From contig AP027304.1 in NCBI GenBank assembly GCA_036322835.1, forward strand, positions 1,612,001-1,676,000: a stretch of DNA of 64,000 nt, read 5' to 3'. Below are positions 51,666-61,664 of the stretch, piece by piece. How positions within the stretch are numbered: the stretch's first letter is position 1; every line of letters starts with the position of its first letter. Source of the DNA: Tenuifilaceae bacterium CYCD (GTDB lineage: Bacteria > Bacteroidota > Bacteroidia > Bacteroidales > Tenuifilaceae). A program made the translations under genes and the position numbers. Under the pieces are notes generated by a model. The model saw only the letters and a program-made list of their open reading frames with translations. It had not been told where the DNA came from and did no database searches.

Positions 51666-52750
51666 TGTTCAGGAAAATACTCCATAACCTTTTGATTGTT
51701 GGCAATATATTTTTTGCGCTAGGTCTTATTGCGTGCTATTTATCGGTATACATAAGTCCCGAAAAATTTTGGTTGCCGGCCATTGTGGGTCTACTTTATC
51801 CTTTTTTTCTGCTCGTTAACCTTGGCTACTTATTTTACTGGATTTTCCGTTGGCGTTGGTTTTTTTTAATTTCTTTATTAGCAGTAGTTCTTGGGGTGAA
51901 CCATTTGAATTCCTTTATTCAACTTCCGTTCGGAAAAAGCAAAAAGGATCAGAACGTTGATTTAAGGGTGATGTCGTATAACGTCAACCTTTTTAAACTC
52001 TACTCATGGTCAAAAAGTAGCCCGACCTATAGCAATATTACCAACTATATCAATAAAAATAATTTCGATGTTGTTTGCCTGCAGGAGTTTTACGTTAAGG
52101 AGGGGAAATTTACCGAGGAGCAGGCGAAAGCCAAACTTGGGATGAATTCTTATATCAAGTACATTCTAAAGCGACAGCAATCGGGCTATGGGATTGCCAT
52201 CTTTACAAAATATCCAATAATTAATACGGGCGAGATTATCTTTGAGAACTCTTTTAATTCGTGCATTTATGCCGATATTCTGGTAAACGGCGATACTATT
52301 CGGATTTATAATAACCATTTGCAATCGATAAGACTAAAAGAGCGAAACTTTAATTTTCTCTTGAAAAGCGAGTTCCGGAACGAGAGCAATAAGTACGATG
52401 AGTTAAAGGATATTCTATCGCGGGTACATAATGCTTTCGATAAACGTGCACAGCAGGTTGATAAGGTGGCTAAGCATATTGCCAGTTGTAAGTACCCTAT
52501 CATTCTATGTGGCGATTTTAACGATTCCCCGGTATCCTATACCTATAAAAAGTTAACTCAAAATTTAATTGATTCCTATAAGGAGGGCGGCGTTGGTCTG
52601 GTTTATACTTACGCAGGACTTTGGCCATCGTACAGGATCGATTATATACTCCACTCTCCAGATTTTAGAGCCATTCATTTTTTTAGTCCACGAATAGATT
52701 ACTCGGATCACTATCCCGTTGTGACAAATTACGTTTTTATCAAAAAGTAG
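51665..52750 (+). CDS. membrane-anchored endonuclease/exonuclease/phosphatase family protein
   Basis: 361 residues: three hydrophobic segments (about 9-31, 37-60, 63-82) and an EEP domain from residue 98 with LRVMSYNVNLF (metal Asn), LQEF (Glu), LCGDFNDSP (Asp/Asn), YRIDYIL and SDHYPV (catalytic His). May hydrolyse a phosphodiester of a nucleic acid or lipid. Start ATG 51665 overlaps the rhomboid stop by one base. Confidence 0.9.
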   Translation: MFRKILHNLLIVGNIFFALGLIACYLSVYISPEKFWLPAIVGLLYPFFLLVNLGYLFYWIFRWRWFFLISLLAVVLGVNHLNSFIQLPFGKSKKDQNVDLRVMSYNVNLFKLYSWSKSSPTYSNITNYINKNNFDVVCLQEFYVKEGKFTEEQAKAKLGMNSYIKYILKRQQSGYGIAIFTKYPIINTGEIIFENSFNSCIYADILVNGDTIRIYNNHLQSIRLKERNFNFLLKSEFRNESNKYDELKDILSRVHNAFDKRAQQVDKVAKHIASCKYPIILCGDFNDSPVSYTYKKLTQNLIDSYKEGGVGLVYTYAGLWPSYRIDYILHSPDFRAIHFFSPRIDYSDHYPVVTNYVFIKK

Positions 52751-52757
52751 AACCAAA

Positions 52758-53723
52758 TTATTTCACCCAGGGTAGGTTGTCTAAATCGGCATTTCCTCCG
52801 GAAATGATGACACCAATGCGTCTGTTTTTGAAGTTATCTGGATGTTCCATTATGGCAGCAATGGGTACTGCCGACGATGGCTCAATTACAATTTTCATTC
52901 GCTCCCAAATCATCCTCATTGCGGTAATAATTGACTCTTCTGAAACGGTTAGAATACCATCGCAGTTATGCGAAATTATGGAGTAGGTTAGAGGACAGAG
53001 CGATGTAAGTAAACCATCGGCAATGGTTTTGGGGCTAACTGAAGGGTAAATTGTTTTATCGCGAAGCGAGCGGAATGCGTCATCGGCATTTTGAGGCTCG
53101 GTGCCATAAACTTTAATTGATGGGTTTTTCCCTTTAATGTAAGTTGCGGTTCCGCTTAACAGCCCGCCACCGCCAACAGGGGCTAATACTATATCAAGAT
53201 TTTTAACTTCATCCAACAGTTCTAGCGATGCCGTTCCCTGTCCGCAGATAACGTTGAAGTTGTTGTACGGATGAATAAAGGTTGCTCCAGTTTCTTTTTG
53301 GATTTGCGCTAAAGTGTCTTCTCTTGCTTGCTGAGCTGGTTTGCAGAAAGTAATTTTTCCACCGTAACCAGCAACTGCTTTTTTTTTGATGGTTGGTGCA
53401 TTTTCGGGCATCACTATGTAGGCCGGAATCCCCCTTTTTGCTGCAGCAAGGGCAAGTGCTGCAGCGTGATTACCTGAGCTATGCGTAGCAACCCCATGCA
53501 TTGCCTCATTGTTGGTGAGGTTCAAAACGGCGTTGGTTGCACCCCTGAACTTAAAGGCACCCACTTTTTGAAAGTTTTCGCACTTTAAAAAAATGTTGGC
53601 ACCAAGAATGGAATTTATACTTTCGGAAGTTAAGATTGGTGTTCTATGTATACTCGATTTTATGAGGTTATGTGCTAATTCAATGTCTCCAATGTTGGGA
53701 GTTGCACCGGCAAATGGTTCCAT
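52758..53723 (-). CDS. PLP-dependent threonine dehydratase/serine racemase-type enzyme
   Basis: 321 residues, fold type II. The PLP Lys58 lies in KVGAFKFRGA, the phosphate loop is PVGGGGLLSG, and SGGNADLD ends the fold. Lacks the C-terminal ACT regulatory domain of biosynthetic IlvA, so it is a catabolic-type threonine/serine deaminase or a serine racemase; the two are not told apart here. The ATG overlaps the stop of the upstream gene by one base, though that gene has no evident metabolic link. Confidence 0.88.
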   Translation of the reverse strand: MEPFAGATPNIGDIELAHNLIKSSIHRTPILTSESINSILGANIFLKCENFQKVGAFKFRGATNAVLNLTNNEAMHGVATHSSGNHAAALALAAAKRGIPAYIVMPENAPTIKKKAVAGYGGKITFCKPAQQAREDTLAQIQKETGATFIHPYNNFNVICGQGTASLELLDEVKNLDIVLAPVGGGGLLSGTATYIKGKNPSIKVYGTEPQNADDAFRSLRDKTIYPSVSPKTIADGLLTSLCPLTYSIISHNCDGILTVSEESIITAMRMIWERMKIVIEPSSAVPIAAIMEHPDNFKNRRIGVIISGGNADLDNLPWVK

Positions 53724-54523
53724 TATTTATTGGTTTTGTTTTTAGATTCCTTTTGTTCCTTATACTGCTTGAATTTTTCAAGGATTTTTTCTCGTATTTC
53801 GTAGTCCGATGCTTGGAGTAGGTATTTATCCTCAAAGCCCAGTTCACCTATGAATTTATAGAGTTCGTCGCCCGAAAGACCCGTGAGCTCTTGAACTATA
53901 CCCGTGTTGTATTTTTTATCAATTGTTCGTCTATCGAGTTCTTTGTCAATTAGATTTCCTAGTTTTTTGTTCTGCTTATGGTACCAGTCTTCACCAAAGG
54001 CAATTCCAGATGTGGGATTGGGAAGGTTTTTTAAATCTATGCCTTTTACTATTCTGAGGAAATACCCTTCGAGTCGTTCAAGTTGTTCCTCTTCTTTGTT
54101 TTTTTTGAGTTTAAGATTAACAACTTCTCTCAGAAACTTTTCGTAGGTTGAGAAGCGTGATATTTTCACCTCTTTTATCTCGTAAACTTTCGGAACGAGT
54201 TGAATGTTGTAGAAAAGCGTGTCGGGTTTGTACTGTCCCCAGTTAAATATTTCCTTGGTGTTGTATCCTATAGCCGAAATTCTTAAACTATCCCCAAAAG
54301 CAATAGGAATGTTCAAGTATCCCATCAAATCTGAAATTATTCCCAATCGATGTGAGATATTGATAATATGGGCAAGACCAATTGGTTCCTTTGTGTTAAT
54401 GTCTATAATTTGAAATGTAACACTGCGAAGCGTATCGTCAATTTTGAAGTTAGATTGAGCGTGTATGCTATTTGTTAAGCATAATGTTAATAGTACTATA
54501 GGTATAATCTTAAATGATTTCAA
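53723..54523 (-). CDS. CarboxypepD_reg-like exported protein
   Basis: 266 residues, TTG start (no ATG is available before the signal peptide). Signal peptide (1-22, ending IHAQ), CarboxypepD_reg-like beta-sandwich (about 28-115: TFQIIDINTKEPIGLAHI, SAIGYNTKEIF) and a charged helical C-terminal half (about 130-266) with a Lys/Glu-rich tail. Related in its sandwich to the proteins at 18651 and 21937, but with a different second half. TATTTTTG (54552-54545, minus) is a possible -7 box. Confidence 0.75.
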   Translation of the reverse strand: MKSFKIIPIVLLTLCLTNSIHAQSNFKIDDTLRSVTFQIIDINTKEPIGLAHIINISHRLGIISDLMGYLNIPIAFGDSLRISAIGYNTKEIFNWGQYKPDTLFYNIQLVPKVYEIKEVKISRFSTYEKFLREVVNLKLKKNKEEEQLERLEGYFLRIVKGIDLKNLPNPTSGIAFGEDWYHKQNKKLGNLIDKELDRRTIDKKYNTGIVQELTGLSGDELYKFIGELGFEDKYLLQASDYEIREKILEKFKQYKEQKESKNKTNK

Positions 54524-54653
54524 GGCTCGAAAAGTATTTCAAGTCAAAAATAGCAGATGTTGAGTATCAACCTAATAATACTTTTAAGGTTTAACCTAAT
54601 TTAAGCAAATTAATAGCAAATGTCAATTTATGATTAAAGTTTATTGGAGTTTC

Positions 54654-55379
54654 CTACCATGTTGATTTGCTGAATTTTTGTGGTATAAATATTGAATCGT
54701 CCACGCTACAATTTACTCTAACATTAAAATACTCTTCAACCATATTTAGCTTTCCGGGAGCATAGTAAAACTTGATGAGTGTTGCAACAGGGAAATCATC
54801 AAAATACTCGTATTTGGCAAAGTCAACCTCTCGGTAGCTATTTGCCGATACTCTTTTCATTTTCAAGAAAAGTAGACTTTGAGCATCAACCCAGAAGCAA
54901 AGCTTAGAACTATCGCCCACAAGCCACGCAGGATTCCCGTTTAGGGCTACTTTTTCAAGTAAATTTAGGTTGTAGCCCATTCGCTCAGCCTGATTAATTG
55001 TTGTTTCTACCTTTTGCTGGTAAACATCGAAACCAAGAATTATCAAATCGTGAAGGCGTAACGTTTTGTTTGATATCTCACCTTTACTAAAAACATATAG
55101 GGAGTCGTTGCGGAATACCATACCATTGCCCGATTCCCAACTGGTAAACTTAAGAATGAGTTTGCCAGGCGTATTGTACGATTCGTACCACACATCGGTA
55201 GAAATCAAGGAGTCATTTTTGTAGTTATACACATTCTGGGCAAAACAAAGGCTTGGATACCATTTGTTTAAATACCGTTCGTGCATCATCCTAATTAACT
55301 CATTGCCATTGCTAGGCATTTCTTGCGCAAAGAGTGTGTTGAACGACATTAGCGTTATTGCTAATAGCTTTAGTTTCAT
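54654..55379 (-). CDS. exported LolA-like fold protein
   Basis: 241 residues with signal peptide (1-18, ending LFAQ) and a mature part of beta strands of the kind seen in LolA/LolB and outer-membrane lipoprotein-sorting proteins (WYESYNTPGKLILKFTSWESG, KLCFWVDAQSLLFLKMKRV). Lies 8 bases after the S9 peptidase gene and so in one unit with it. Function is fold-based guesswork: binding of a lipid or lipoprotein. Confidence 0.65.
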   Translation of the reverse strand: MKLKLLAITLMSFNTLFAQEMPSNGNELIRMMHERYLNKWYPSLCFAQNVYNYKNDSLISTDVWYESYNTPGKLILKFTSWESGNGMVFRNDSLYVFSKGEISNKTLRLHDLIILGFDVYQQKVETTINQAERMGYNLNLLEKVALNGNPAWLVGDSSKLCFWVDAQSLLFLKMKRVSANSYREVDFAKYEYFDDFPVATLIKFYYAPGKLNMVEEYFNVRVNCSVDDSIFIPQKFSKSTW

Positions 55380-55387
55380 GGTTAAAA

Positions 55388-57805
55388 TTATTTTGGTTGT
55401 TGTTTTTTTACGTATGTTTCAAGCCAATTGTCCATTTCGCAAACCGTATGGAGTATCGATTGTCGTGCCTTGTAACCATGACTTTCGTAAGGTAAAATTA
55501 CCAATCGGGTTGTGCCTCCATGTCCTTTAATTGCAGCGTACAACCGTTCACTTTGGAGCGGGAATGTGCCGCTGTTATTGTCGTTTTCTCCATGAATAAG
55601 GAGTAATGGTTTGTTAATTTTATTGGCATGCATAAATGGCGACATGGTGTTATAGGTATCAGGAGCCTGCCAGTAAGTGCGCTCCTCATTTTGAAATCCA
55701 AATGGAGTTAATGTTCTGTTGTAGGCACCGCTTCTGGCAATTCCGGCAGCAAACAAATCGGAATGTGCTAGTAGGTTTGCGGTCATAAAGGCGCCATAAG
55801 AATGACCGCCAATGGCAACCCGTTTTGGATCGGTAATACCCATTGCTACCAAAGTGTCTATGGCCGATTTGGCATTATCTATCAGTTGCTCTATAAAGGT
55901 ATCGTTGGCTTCTTTGCCATCCTTAGCAACAATTGGCATCGATATATTATCGAAAACAGCATATCCGCGGGTAACCCAAAGTACAGCCGATAATCGCGAT
56001 GGGCGAATGAATCTGTACGGTGATCCCTTAATTTGTCCGGCATTACTTGCGTTAACAAATTCTTGGGGATATGCCCACATTAATGTTGGTAAAGCGGAAT
56101 CACCTTTTTTGTATCCTGTAGGAAGATATAGAGTTCCTGTTAGTTGAATTCCATCGGATCTTTTATATCGGATCACCTCTTTTCTTACATTTTTTAATGT
56201 TGGGTATGGATCGGGAAAATTGGTTAGTTGCGTTACTGTTTTTTTCTTAGAATGATATATGAAGAAGTTGGGCTGGTCGGTTACAGACTCTTTCGATATT
56301 AGAAATGATAGGTCGGATGGATTGATGAAATCAACAAAGTACTCGTAGGATGGTGCTTCTGATTGCCAAATTCTTTTGCTCTTCCCTTTTTCGATGTTGT
56401 ATTCATCTAGGAATGGCTTGTCGCCCTCGTTGGAAGCCCCTTTACCTGTAAGGTAAAGTTTTTTCTTGGATTTATCGCTAAGTAAGACATTTCTTCCCCA
56501 GCTGTTGGTTTCATCTATAAATTGGCCAGGATCGCTGTAACCATCTTCGTACGATCTATCCCATAAAATTTTAGGAGGCCGATTTGGCTGTGATGGATTT
56601 ATTGCTACGGCAACCGCTCGTCGATTACTCCACCAACGTCCGTGTACCACTGCAAAATCATTCCAGCCCCAATCAACGCCTGCAAATCGGGTGTCGAGTT
56701 GTACTAGTTTTGTTGAGGCATTCCTAAAAGGAGCCTCTAGGCTAAATAGCGCATCTCGTATGGTGGAATTGCTTTTGGGATCACCTTCATCTTGGGCTTC
56801 AACCCAAGTAATTGTTGCAGGCTTATCGGATCTCCAAAAGAATTCACGTGCGCCTTTTCTTACAGCGCTGAATCCCTGAGGAATATCGTCGGCTAAAGGG
56901 AGTTCGGCCAGCCGTTTTATTAGTCCACCCTCCGAATTCCAGATATGAATGTTTACGGGAAATAAATCAAAGGGAATGAGATACGAGTATGGACGGACAA
57001 TCTCTTCAACCAATATGTAATTACCATCGGGCGATGAATTAAAACTCATAAGTAGCCCCCTATTCCCAATTTGGGTTGATTCACCGTTGAGGTTTACCTT
57101 ATTCAGCTGCGATGTACAGTAATACTCAAAAAGATGTTCATCGGATGGATTTTTCAGTAGATCCTGATAGGTTCTAGCATTTGTTTTCTTTCCAGCGGTG
57201 TGTTGAACTGACGGTCCTAATGGGATTTCATATAGATTGGGTTGCTTTAACCCTTCGCAGACTGAAGCATAGAGTAATGTTTTGCTATCCGATGACCATT
57301 GAAATCCTGGATTAAGCATCGATTCGTTTAGATTATCGGCTATTCTTTTGGCTTTTCCATCGCTAGAGTTGGCAACCCAAAGTTCAACCTTGTTCAACGA
57401 GTAAACGCTTAGCGCTATGTACTCGCTGTTTGGAGACCAATGGAAGGTTGTGATTTGATATTCTTCGGGAATTCCTGATATTTTCATTGTTTTCATGGAG
57501 TTGATCTCCACAATTTCAATTCTATTGTAAGATTGATGATTGCTATGCCCGTAGTTATCCGGATTAATTCGTAATCCAGCAATTTTGAGTTCAGGCTGGG
57601 TTAGTTCCAACAAATCGGGCATTTCCTGCGGATAGGCAAGCATGTAGAATTGTTTGTTGGGGCTTAAAGAAAGTATTGGCGTTGAAGGCGCATCTATTAA
57701 ATCTAGTAGTTCCTTTGGAGGTGTTTGGTATCTAACTAATTCCTGAGCAATTAGTTGAGTGTTGATGATTGCAATAAGTGCTAGAAATAGCGAGAACTTT
57801 TTCAT
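55388..57805 (-). CDS. S9 family prolyl oligopeptidase-like peptidase
   Basis: 805 residues: signal peptide (1-20), an N-terminal beta-propeller with WSPNSEYI and WSSDSKTLLY repeats, and a C-terminal alpha/beta hydrolase domain with nucleophile GGHSYGAFM, Asp in HGENDNNSG and His in YESHGYKAR. Periplasmic aminopeptidase/acyl peptidase of the DPP-type group found in protein-degrading Bacteroidetes. First gene of the two-gene unit with the LolA-like protein. Confidence 0.92.
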   Translation of the reverse strand: MKKFSLFLALIAIINTQLIAQELVRYQTPPKELLDLIDAPSTPILSLSPNKQFYMLAYPQEMPDLLELTQPELKIAGLRINPDNYGHSNHQSYNRIEIVEINSMKTMKISGIPEEYQITTFHWSPNSEYIALSVYSLNKVELWVANSSDGKAKRIADNLNESMLNPGFQWSSDSKTLLYASVCEGLKQPNLYEIPLGPSVQHTAGKKTNARTYQDLLKNPSDEHLFEYYCTSQLNKVNLNGESTQIGNRGLLMSFNSSPDGNYILVEEIVRPYSYLIPFDLFPVNIHIWNSEGGLIKRLAELPLADDIPQGFSAVRKGAREFFWRSDKPATITWVEAQDEGDPKSNSTIRDALFSLEAPFRNASTKLVQLDTRFAGVDWGWNDFAVVHGRWWSNRRAVAVAINPSQPNRPPKILWDRSYEDGYSDPGQFIDETNSWGRNVLLSDKSKKKLYLTGKGASNEGDKPFLDEYNIEKGKSKRIWQSEAPSYEYFVDFINPSDLSFLISKESVTDQPNFFIYHSKKKTVTQLTNFPDPYPTLKNVRKEVIRYKRSDGIQLTGTLYLPTGYKKGDSALPTLMWAYPQEFVNASNAGQIKGSPYRFIRPSRLSAVLWVTRGYAVFDNISMPIVAKDGKEANDTFIEQLIDNAKSAIDTLVAMGITDPKRVAIGGHSYGAFMTANLLAHSDLFAAGIARSGAYNRTLTPFGFQNEERTYWQAPDTYNTMSPFMHANKINKPLLLIHGENDNNSGTFPLQSERLYAAIKGHGGTTRLVILPYESHGYKARQSILHTVCEMDNWLETYVKKQQPK

Positions 57806-57967
57806 GGTTTTAAGGTATTTGGTTGTTCTAGGTTGATGCTTAGACTTTATTTGCTTTTACAAGTTTATTTTTGACTCTAACTCATTTCAAATTAAGTCAA
57901 TCTGCTAATTAGACCTCTTTTGCAATTTAATCACAAAATAGCATACATCAAAAATGCTTAAAATGCG

Positions 57968-57975
57968 TACATTTG
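57968..57975 (+). promoter_or_regulatory. putative -7 box of the dapD cluster
   Basis: TACATTTG, 21 bases before the dapD ATG. No TTTG at 19-21 bases upstream. Confidence 0.4.
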
Positions 57976-57996
57976 CGAATTAACCCTAAATAACCA

Positions 57997-58812
57997 ATGA
58001 ACTCATTGCAGCGGATTGTTGAGCAGGCATGGGATAACCGTGAGTTGCTTAGTAAAAAAGAGGTAAGAAAAATAGTTGAAAAGGTTGTTGAACTTCTCGA
58101 TAAAGGAGAGGTTAGAGTTGCCGAACCTACTGAGAATGGTTGGATTGTGAACGAATGGGTGAAAAAGGCCGTAATTATGTACTTCCCTATTCGGGAGATG
58201 AGTACGATAGAAATTGGTCCTTTAGAATTTCACGATAAAATACCGTTAAAGTCCAATTATAAGCAGCTTGGTGTTAGGGTTGTGCCTCATGCTATTGCTC
58301 GCTATGGAAGTTACCTTGCAAAAGGCGTTATCATGATGCCTTCGTATGTGAACATCGGTGCCTTTGTTGATGAGGGTACCATGGTGGATACCTGGGCAAC
58401 TGTGGGATCGTGTGCGCAGGTCGGTAAAAATGTTCATTTGAGCGGTGGCGTTGGGATTGGTGGAGTTCTGGAACCAGTTCAGGCTGCTCCTGTAATAATT
58501 GAGGATGGCTGTTTTATTGGATCTCGTTGCATAGTAGTAGAGGGCGTAAGAATCTGTCGCGAGGCTGTGCTTGGTGCCAATGTTGTGTTAACGCAATCAA
58601 CTAAAATAATTGATGTGTCTGGAAATGAGCCTGTAGAATACCGTGGAATTATCCCGGAACGTTCTGTTGTAATACCGGGTTCGTATACCAAGAAGTTTCC
58701 CGCTGGCGAGTATCAGGTTTCGTGCGCCTTAATAATAGGCAAGCGTAAAGAGTCGACCGATAAGAAAACCTCGCTGAACGAGGCTTTAAGGGATTTCGGA
58801 GCGTCAGTATAA
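57997..58812 (+). CDS. dapD: 2,3,4,5-tetrahydropyridine-2,6-dicarboxylate N-succinyltransferase
   Basis: 271 residues, succinylating tetrahydrodipicolinate in lysine/diaminopimelate synthesis. C-terminal left-handed beta helix of hexapeptide repeats (YVNIGAFVDEGTMVDTWATV, GSCAQVGKNVHLSGGVGIG), family end PGSYTKKFPAGEYQVSCALIIGKR. First gene ahead of the surface-polymer cluster, 17 bases before the next start, so transcription runs on into it. Confidence 0.96.
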   Translation: MNSLQRIVEQAWDNRELLSKKEVRKIVEKVVELLDKGEVRVAEPTENGWIVNEWVKKAVIMYFPIREMSTIEIGPLEFHDKIPLKSNYKQLGVRVVPHAIARYGSYLAKGVIMMPSYVNIGAFVDEGTMVDTWATVGSCAQVGKNVHLSGGVGIGGVLEPVQAAPVIIEDGCFIGSRCIVVEGVRICREAVLGANVVLTQSTKIIDVSGNEPVEYRGIIPERSVVIPGSYTKKFPAGEYQVSCALIIGKRKESTDKKTSLNEALRDFGASV

Positions 58813-58829
58813 TCTAAACCATTTCTGAT

Positions 58830-60032
58830 ATGCAAACCGAGAATAAGTATAAAATTGCGTATTACATTACAACCAATATTCAGCATATACCGCCAGTTGT
58901 AAGGTTAATTCCATATCTTGGAGGGATTGTTGTTACTCGTAATCCAGACATTTACAATCACTTTATAAAAAAGTATTCAGGTTTAAATGCTCCTATTTTT
59001 TTAGTAAAATCAACCTCGCAGGTAAGGAAACTTATAGTTAAGAATAAAGTTAGGGTTGTAGTCTATACAGGATTTAATGCTGTTTATAGGGGCAAGTCGG
59101 TTCAGATTTTTCACGGAGGTTTATCCGATAAAAATTATGTGGAGTCGTTAAAGATACTTTTATACGATCTTGTGCTTTTCCCTGGCGAAAAAACCAAGGA
59201 TAAGATAGATCGGGTAGGCTATTTAAAGCATTTAAAAGAATGGAAAATTGTTGGATATCCAAAGTTCGACCCGCTTGCTAATCACTCGTTGGATGTTACG
59301 CCAATTTTCAACAATGGCCGTAAAACAATCCTGTATGCTCCAACGGTTATATCCAAGGTTAACGAAAAAGATATTATTCGGTTCTCGAAGTACGGAGAGA
59401 GTTCCCTGAATGTGTGGGCAAAGCAAATTATCAAGGAGTTGCATATCGAGTACAATATCATTGTTAAGTACCATAGCACGATGGAACGGGAGCCCGGTGA
59501 TATATTTGAGCAAATTGACCAACTTATAAAGGATATTAACGCACAGGATCATGTTGTTACAATTGTGGACGATAATATTTTGCATTACATGTATCAGGCC
59601 GATATTATGATATCGGATATATCAACTGCTTGCTATGAGTGGTTTCATTTTAACAGGCCGATCATATTTGCAAATCCTGCTCCTGGAAAGTATTTCCCAT
59701 CCAACGATATTTCCTCTAATACCTATGCTTGGAATGCTGGCGATATAATAAATGAACAAAATGATATTTGCCGATTGGTTAAGGAAAATTTAGAGGTCGA
59801 CAAATTTAAAGATGTAAGAAATAAAATATTCAACTATACAGTTTATAAGCCCGATGGCAACGCAGCGGAACGTCAGGCGAATGCAATTTTAGAGTTATAT
59901 AAAAAAAACGAAAAAACTCCTTACTTTTGGTTAATATTTTCGTCGTGGGTATGGGGTCGGAGTAGACGTTTGACTATAAATGCTATAAACCAGTATTACA
60001 AGTGGCTCAAAAAGGATAAACTTGGAAAATAA
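58830..60032 (+). CDS. CDP-glycerol glycerophosphotransferase-like protein (A)
   Basis: 400 residues with the Glyphos_transf (TagF/TagB-like) fold: VQIFHGGLSDK (catalytic His), LVLFPGEKTKDKI, TILYAPTVISK, IVKYHSTM (second His), YMYQADIMISDISTACYEWFHFNRPIIF, and a YKPDGNAAERQA end motif. Family members move polyol phosphate from a CDP donor to a surface glycan. The C-terminal basic tail may touch the membrane. AT-richer than the three genes after it. First of two members in the cluster. Confidence 0.87.
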   Translation: MQTENKYKIAYYITTNIQHIPPVVRLIPYLGGIVVTRNPDIYNHFIKKYSGLNAPIFLVKSTSQVRKLIVKNKVRVVVYTGFNAVYRGKSVQIFHGGLSDKNYVESLKILLYDLVLFPGEKTKDKIDRVGYLKHLKEWKIVGYPKFDPLANHSLDVTPIFNNGRKTILYAPTVISKVNEKDIIRFSKYGESSLNVWAKQIIKELHIEYNIIVKYHSTMEREPGDIFEQIDQLIKDINAQDHVVTIVDDNILHYMYQADIMISDISTACYEWFHFNRPIIFANPAPGKYFPSNDISSNTYAWNAGDIINEQNDICRLVKENLEVDKFKDVRNKIFNYTVYKPDGNAAERQANAILELYKKNEKTPYFWLIFSSWVWGRSRRLTINAINQYYKWLKKDKLGK

Positions 60033-60061
60033 AAATAACCTAAACCTAATCAGTATATAAA

Positions 60062-60820
60062 ATGAGAGCAATCTTAATATCGGCAGGGAAAGGAGAGCGC
60101 CTTTATCCGTTGACTAAAAATACTCCGAAAAGTCTGCTTGAGGTAGGCAATGGACTAACGCTGCTCGAAACACAACTTCATAGCTTAATGGACAACAATA
60201 TTAAGGATGTTGTTATTATTGTTGGATACAAGGCAGAACAGATTGAGGCTAAGATTATGGATTATCAGGATAGACTAAATATCACAACAGTATTCAATCC
60301 ATTTTTCGATTGCTCCAATAACCTGATTTCCGTATGGATGGCTCGCCATTATATGGATTCCGATTTTATTACGATTAATGGTGATGATGTATTTACCCCA
60401 GTTGTTGTCGAGAATCTTCTGAAATGTGATAATGATATAACGATGGTTATTGATCAGAAAGAAATCTATGATGATGACGATATGAAGGTTGTTCATGCTA
60501 ACGGCAATATCCTTGAAGTTAGCAAAACTATCGAAACTCAAAAGGCTAATGGGGAGTCCATCGGAATGATTAAGTTCTCGAAGAAAGGGCCAAGCATTTA
60601 CAAGTCAATGCTCGAAGAGATGGTGCGCGATCCTAATCATCGTAATTCTTTTTATCTAAAAGCAATTCAGCGTATCATTGATAAAGGGTATGTAGTGAAC
60701 TATTCTGTTTGCAACGAGTCTGACTGGGGCGAAATTGATTTTCATCCCGATCTTGAGACTATAAGAACATATTTAGGTAGATATATCCATCTTGATAAAG
60801 TAAATCCACCCAAAAAGTAG
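60062..60820 (+). CDS. nucleotidyltransferase, LicC/phosphocholine cytidylyltransferase-like (A)
   Basis: 252 residues with the RmlA/LicC nucleotidyltransferase fold: ILISAGKGERLYPLTKNTPKSLL (P-loop signature), FNPFFDCSNNLISVW (the N-S-S type substrate loop of LicC), TINGDDVF (metal Asp pair) and ESDWGEIDFHPDLE at the end. LicC-type enzymes make CDP-choline; relatives make CMP-aminoethylphosphonate or other CDP-alcohols. Directly follows gene A of the glycerophosphotransferase pair (29-base gap), suggesting it supplies the donor. Confidence 0.83.
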   Translation: MRAILISAGKGERLYPLTKNTPKSLLEVGNGLTLLETQLHSLMDNNIKDVVIIVGYKAEQIEAKIMDYQDRLNITTVFNPFFDCSNNLISVWMARHYMDSDFITINGDDVFTPVVVENLLKCDNDITMVIDQKEIYDDDDMKVVHANGNILEVSKTIETQKANGESIGMIKFSKKGPSIYKSMLEEMVRDPNHRNSFYLKAIQRIIDKGYVVNYSVCNESDWGEIDFHPDLETIRTYLGRYIHLDKVNPPKK

Positions 60821-60840
60821 TATTGTTAAGATATTGACTA

Positions 60841-61647
60841 ATGCCAAAAATTTCAGCAGTAATTATTACCTACAACGAGGAGGAGAAAATTGAGCGCTGC
60901 ATTCGATCGGTTCAGGGCGTAGCCGACGAGGTGGTTGTGGTCGATTCGAACTCTACCGACAGAACTGGCGAAATTTGTAAAAGCCTTGGCGTGCGCTTTG
61001 TGCTTCAGGCCTTTTTGGGCTACCGCGAGCAGAAAAACTTTGCCACATCGCTGGCCGAGTACGACTATATTCTTTCGCTGGACGCCGACGAGGCTCTTTC
61101 CGAAGAGTTGAAACAATCGATACTTGCGGTTAAAAATGATTGGAAGTTCGATGGGTACTCATTCAATCGTCTGAATAATTACTGCGGCCAATGGATTTAC
61201 CATTGCAATTGGTATCCCGACAGGAAAATTCGCCTTTTCGATAGGCGTAAGGGCGCATGGGGCGGCCTAAATCTTCATGAGTTGGTGAAAATGGAACAGG
61301 GCGCAACATTCAGTTTTCTTAAGGGCGATTTGCTGCACTGGGTTCACACCTCGGTGGACGAGCATATTGAGAAGGCCAACCGATTTTCGACCATTGGCGC
61401 CAGGGAGTACTTTAATGCTGGCAAAAAGGCCACATTCCTATCCGCCATCCATCATTTCTTCTGGCGTTTCTTTAAATCCTATATTATCAAGGGTGGATTT
61501 AGGGATGGTTACTACGGTTTTGTTATTTGTATAATTTCGTCGTATACAACTTTCCTAAAATATATGAAGCTCCGGTTACTGATTATTAATGAAAAGGAGA
61601 AACAGAGCGGAAAAACAAAAGAAAACAAGGTAAATATAGCCTCATAA
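60841..61647 (+). CDS. glycosyltransferase family 2 (WaaE/LgtF-like)
   Basis: 268 residues, GT-A fold: ISAVIITYNEEEKIERCIRS, VVVDSNSTDRT, SLDADE (DxD), RNWYPDRKIRLFDRR-like block (NWYPDRKIRLF), and HWVHTSVDEHIEKANRFS. Close in plan to WaaE/KdtX and LgtF, which add beta-glucose to the inner core of LPS. One hydrophobic C-terminal region (about 210-250). Codon use here is GC-richer than in the first gene of the cluster. Confidence 0.88.
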   Translation: MPKISAVIITYNEEEKIERCIRSVQGVADEVVVVDSNSTDRTGEICKSLGVRFVLQAFLGYREQKNFATSLAEYDYILSLDADEALSEELKQSILAVKNDWKFDGYSFNRLNNYCGQWIYHCNWYPDRKIRLFDRRKGAWGGLNLHELVKMEQGATFSFLKGDLLHWVHTSVDEHIEKANRFSTIGAREYFNAGKKATFLSAIHHFFWRFFKSYIIKGGFRDGYYGFVICIISSYTTFLKYMKLRLLIINEKEKQSGKTKENKVNIAS

Positions 61648-61664
61648 TTTAAAACTGCATAGCC